NCBI GenBank assembly: GCA_018268695.1
Contig: JAFDWD010000010.1
Coordinates: 1-5,570, forward strand
Reading direction: 5' to 3'
DNA from: Actinomycetota bacterium
GTDB taxonomy: Bacteria > Actinomycetota > Thermoleophilia > Solirubrobacterales > 70-9
Length of the DNA stretch: 5,570 nucleotides
The notes beneath the pieces are model-generated. The model made no database searches and had not been told where the DNA came from. It was given only the letters and a program-made list of their open reading frames with translations. Each line of letters begins with the position of its first letter. Within the stretch, counting starts at the first letter, position 1. Positions 4,029-5,570 of this stretch are shown here, piece after piece. Position numbers and translations under genes: made by a program.

Positions 4029-5138
4029 TCAGTTGAACTCGATCACGCTGCGGATGCCGTCCTGGGCCTCCATCAGCTCGAAGCCCCGGTTCACTTCGTC
4101 GAGGGTGATCTTGTGGGAGATGAAGGGCTCGACGTCGATCTCACCGGCCAGTGCCCGGTCGACCAGGACCGGCACCTGATCGCGGCCCTTGACGCCACCG
4201 AAGGAGGAGCCCGCGAGGCGGCGGCCGGTGATGAGGAGGCGGGGGACGACGTCGAGCGTCTCGCCCTTGCCCGCGACGCCGGCCACGGTGCAGAGGCCCC
4301 AGGCCATCCGGGTCGCTTCGAGGGCCTGCCGCATCACCGCCACCAGGCCGGTCGCCTCGAAGGTGTAGTCGGCGCCGAACTCGCCGTCGGTCATCGCGAG
4401 GATCTCGTTCACCGCGTCGGGGCCGCCGATGATCGTGTCGGTCGCGCCCTGGCCCTTGGCGAGCTCGAGCCGGTCCTCCGACATGTCGACGCAGATGATC
4501 CGCTCGGCGCCCTGCAGGCGGCAGCCGGCGACCGCGCCGAGGCCGACCATCCCGGCGCCGAAGATCGCGCAGGTCGTCCCCGCTTCCACCTTCGCCGTGT
4601 TGATCGCCGCGCCGAGGCCGGTGGAGAGGCCGCAGGCGAACAGCGCGATGTGCTCGAAGGGTGCCTCCGGATTGACCTTGGCCAGCGCGATCTCCGGCAT
4701 CACCGTGTACTCGGCGAAGGTCGAGCAGCCCATGAAGCTGCGGATGTCCTCGTCGCCGCGCGCCAGCCGGGTGGTGCCGTCGGGCAGGTGGCCGAGGTTC
4801 TGCTCGGCGCGGATCGCCATGCAGAGGTTCGTGCGCGGATCGACACAATGGACGCACTCGCGGCACTGGGGGGAGAAGAGGGTGACGACGTGGTCGCCCG
4901 GCGCCACCGAGGTGACCCCGTCGCCGACCTTCTCGACCACGCCCGCGCCCTCGTGCCCGAGCACGGTCGGCGCGTAGCCGGAGGGATCGGCGCCCGAGGC
5001 CGTGTAGAGGTCGGTGTGACATACCCCACATGCTTCAAGCCGCACAAGCACCTCGCCCGCCTTCGGCTCGGCCAGGTCGATCTCCTGGACCGCGAGCGGT
5101 TTCCCGAACTCCTCCAGCACGGCTGCACGGATCTTCAC
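4029..5138 (-). CDS. Zinc-dependent alcohol dehydrogenase, class III-like
   Basis: A 369-residue NAD(P)-dependent medium-chain dehydrogenase. Catalytic zinc ligands are Cys40 (GVCHTD), His62-Glu63 (GHEGAG) and Cys169 (FACG). The structural zinc site is CRECVHCVDPRTNLC, with Cys at 92, 95, 98 and 106. The Rossmann motif FGAGMVGLG (193-201) is followed by Asp218 (CVDMSED), which favours NAD over NADP. FMGCSTFAEYTV (135-146) and SSFGGVKGRDQVP (311-323) resemble the class III group (S-hydroxymethylglutathione or related thiol-adduct dehydrogenases), so formaldehyde or alcohol oxidation is plausible, but the substrate is inferred. The start is a GTG at 5138 because AAGGAG (5144-5149) sits five bases upstream and the family N-terminus (KIRAAVLEEFG) begins there; the frame stays open to 5546, but that part overlaps the divergent gene. 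It is the first gene of the four-gene unit. Confidence 0.93.
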   Translation of the reverse strand: MKIRAAVLEEFGKPLAVQEIDLAEPKAGEVLVRLEACGVCHTDLYTASGADPSGYAPTVLGHEGAGVVEKVGDGVTSVAPGDHVVTLFSPQCRECVHCVDPRTNLCMAIRAEQNLGHLPDGTTRLARGDEDIRSFMGCSTFAEYTVMPEIALAKVNPEAPFEHIALFACGLSTGLGAAINTAKVEAGTTCAIFGAGMVGLGAVAGCRLQGAERIICVDMSEDRLELAKGQGATDTIIGGPDAVNEILAMTDGEFGADYTFEATGLVAVMRQALEATRMAWGLCTVAGVAGKGETLDVVPRLLITGRRLAGSSFGGVKGRDQVPVLVDRALAGEIDVEPFISHKITLDEVNRGFELMEAQDGIRSVIEFN

Positions 5139-5143
5139 CTCGG

Positions 5144-5149
5144 CTCCTT
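5144..5149 (-). promoter_or_regulatory. Strong ribosome binding site fixing the dehydrogenase start
   Basis: AAGGAG on the minus strand, five bases before the GTG at 5138. It is the best Shine-Dalgarno match noted in the window, and it rules out the longer open frame as the true N-terminus. Confidence 0.85.
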
Positions 5150-5173
5150 CCCCTAGTGGCAATCTCTCGTCCG

Positions 5174-5201
5174 ATCCTAGTCTCGGTCGACCGTCCGACA
5201 A
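5174..5201 (-). promoter_or_regulatory. Candidate promoter of the dehydrogenase operon
   Basis: On the minus strand TTGTCG (5196-5201) and TAGGAT (5174-5179) are 16 bases apart and match a housekeeping sigma promoter reasonably well. Transcription would start near 5167 and give a leader of about 30 nt containing the AAGGAG site. This is a consensus match only. Confidence 0.45.
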
Positions 5202-5214
5202 ACGTCCACGAAAT

Positions 5215-5242
5215 CTGTCTAGGCCGTCAGTCCTTTTAAGTA
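5215..5242 (+). promoter_or_regulatory. Weak candidate promoter of the divergent RTX-like gene
   Basis: CTGTCT (5215-5220) and TAAGTA (5237-5242) with a 16-base spacer precede the ATG at 5263; AGGG (5251-5254) could serve as the ribosome site. The match is poor, but the position is sensible for a gene divergent from the dehydrogenase. Confidence 0.25.
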
Positions 5243-5262
5243 GATCGGGTAGGGCTGCCGAA

Positions 5263-5570
5263 ATGCAGAACATGCCTTTCTCGCCGCGCCCCGCAATTTC
5301 CGCCCGCACGACCGCCCTGCTGATCCTGGTGCCACTGTTCGCACTGGCGACGCTCCTGGCCGTCGGCGCCCGCGAGGCCGGGGCGGCCCCGACCTGCCAC
5401 GGCAAGGCGGCGACGATCGTCTCCAACGCGGCGACGATCACCGGCACCAAGGCGCCCGACGTGATCGTCGCCGGCAACGGCGACAACACGATCCATGGCG
5501 AAGGCGGTAACGACATCATCTGCGCCGGCGGCGGCAACGACACCATCTACGGCGAACGCGGCGTGGACGA
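5263..5570 (+). CDS. Secreted RTX-like calcium-binding repeat protein, 5' fragment
   Basis: The first 102 codons of a gene that runs off the window. The N-terminus is a clear signal peptide: a short basic region, then TTALLILVPLFALATLLAVG (16-35), with cleavage likely after AREAGA (41). The mature start, PTCHGKAATI, leads into repeats of the hemolysin type: GTKAPDVIVAGNGDNTIHG, GEGGNDIICAGG and GGGNDTIYGERGVD (61 onward), in which Asp/Asn-Gly turns would bind calcium in a beta-roll. The ATG at 5263 is preceded by AGGG eight bases upstream; a second ATG at 5272 would remove only three residues. The gene is divergent from the dehydrogenase, 124 bases away. Its full length and any C-terminal domain are unknown. 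Unlike the RTX-like gene at 1781, it shows the ordinary aliphatic residues with only an occasional Cys in the repeats. Confidence 0.88.
   Translation, partial: MQNMPFSPRPAISARTTALLILVPLFALATLLAVGAREAGAAPTCHGKAATIVSNAATITGTKAPDVIVAGNGDNTIHGEGGNDIICAGGGNDTIYGERGVD

Noticed and set aside
4113..5156. A 347-codon open frame on the plus strand opposite the dehydrogenase
   Set aside because: The dehydrogenase frame has all zinc and NAD motifs; this one is a low-complexity His/Arg/Ala shadow with no ribosome site.
5139..5546. A 136-codon N-terminal extension of the dehydrogenase frame
   Set aside because: It runs through the promoter region and over the signal peptide of the divergent gene. The AAGGAG site and family N-terminus place the start at 5138.

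Overview
The window is GC-rich bacterial DNA. It looks like a chromosome segment of an actinomycete-type bacterium, most likely class Thermoleophilia (Solirubrobacterales or a relative). That placement is inferred from the strong G/C third-position bias, the secreted RTX-like 'GGxGxDxxx' proteins ending in a 'GxDxCDGGPG...GCE' tail, and the small XRE regulators carrying an 'HRTxVS' recognition helix. No rRNA or marker gene is present to confirm it.

Layout from left to right. (1) 1-239 (+): the 3' end of a beta-ketoacyl-ACP synthase II (FabF-type) gene. (2) 240-478: a non-coding gap between convergent genes, holding three consecutive long, nearly perfect hairpins. (3) 479-1457 (-): three separate small XRE-family helix-turn-helix paralogues. 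The promoter-distal copy has lost the end of its domain. The middle copy has a perfect CGAACATATGTTCG palindrome, identical to the classical Gram-positive LexA (SOS) box, two bases upstream of its start codon. This stretch and its spacers are visibly less GC-rich than the flanks (28 G+C of 60 at 721-780, against 51 of 60 at 4501-4560). (4) 1458-1581: a divergent promoter region. (5) 1582-1749 (+): a 55-residue open frame for a probable single-pass membrane miniprotein, likely translated from a leaderless mRNA. (6) 5138 down to 1781 (-): a compact four-gene unit of zinc alcohol dehydrogenase (class III-like), an unrecognised 125-aa protein, a YghO-like GNAT acyltransferase, and a secreted cysteine-rich RTX-like repeat protein. 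A recognisable promoter and a strong ribosome binding site precede the dehydrogenase. (7) 5263 to the end (+): the start of a second secreted RTX-like protein, divergent from the dehydrogenase and cut off by the window edge.

The dehydrogenase operon is tightly packed: a 29-nt gap, then a 1-nt stop/start overlap, then a gene that directly abuts the preceding stop codon. Co-expression is therefore likely, although the joint function is not evident. Points most worth a second look: the LexA-type box on a lone HTH gene inside a triple HTH array; the regular ladder of cysteines in the inward-facing position of the RTX repeats; the lack of a normal start codon before that protein's clear signal peptide; and the row of three palindromes.
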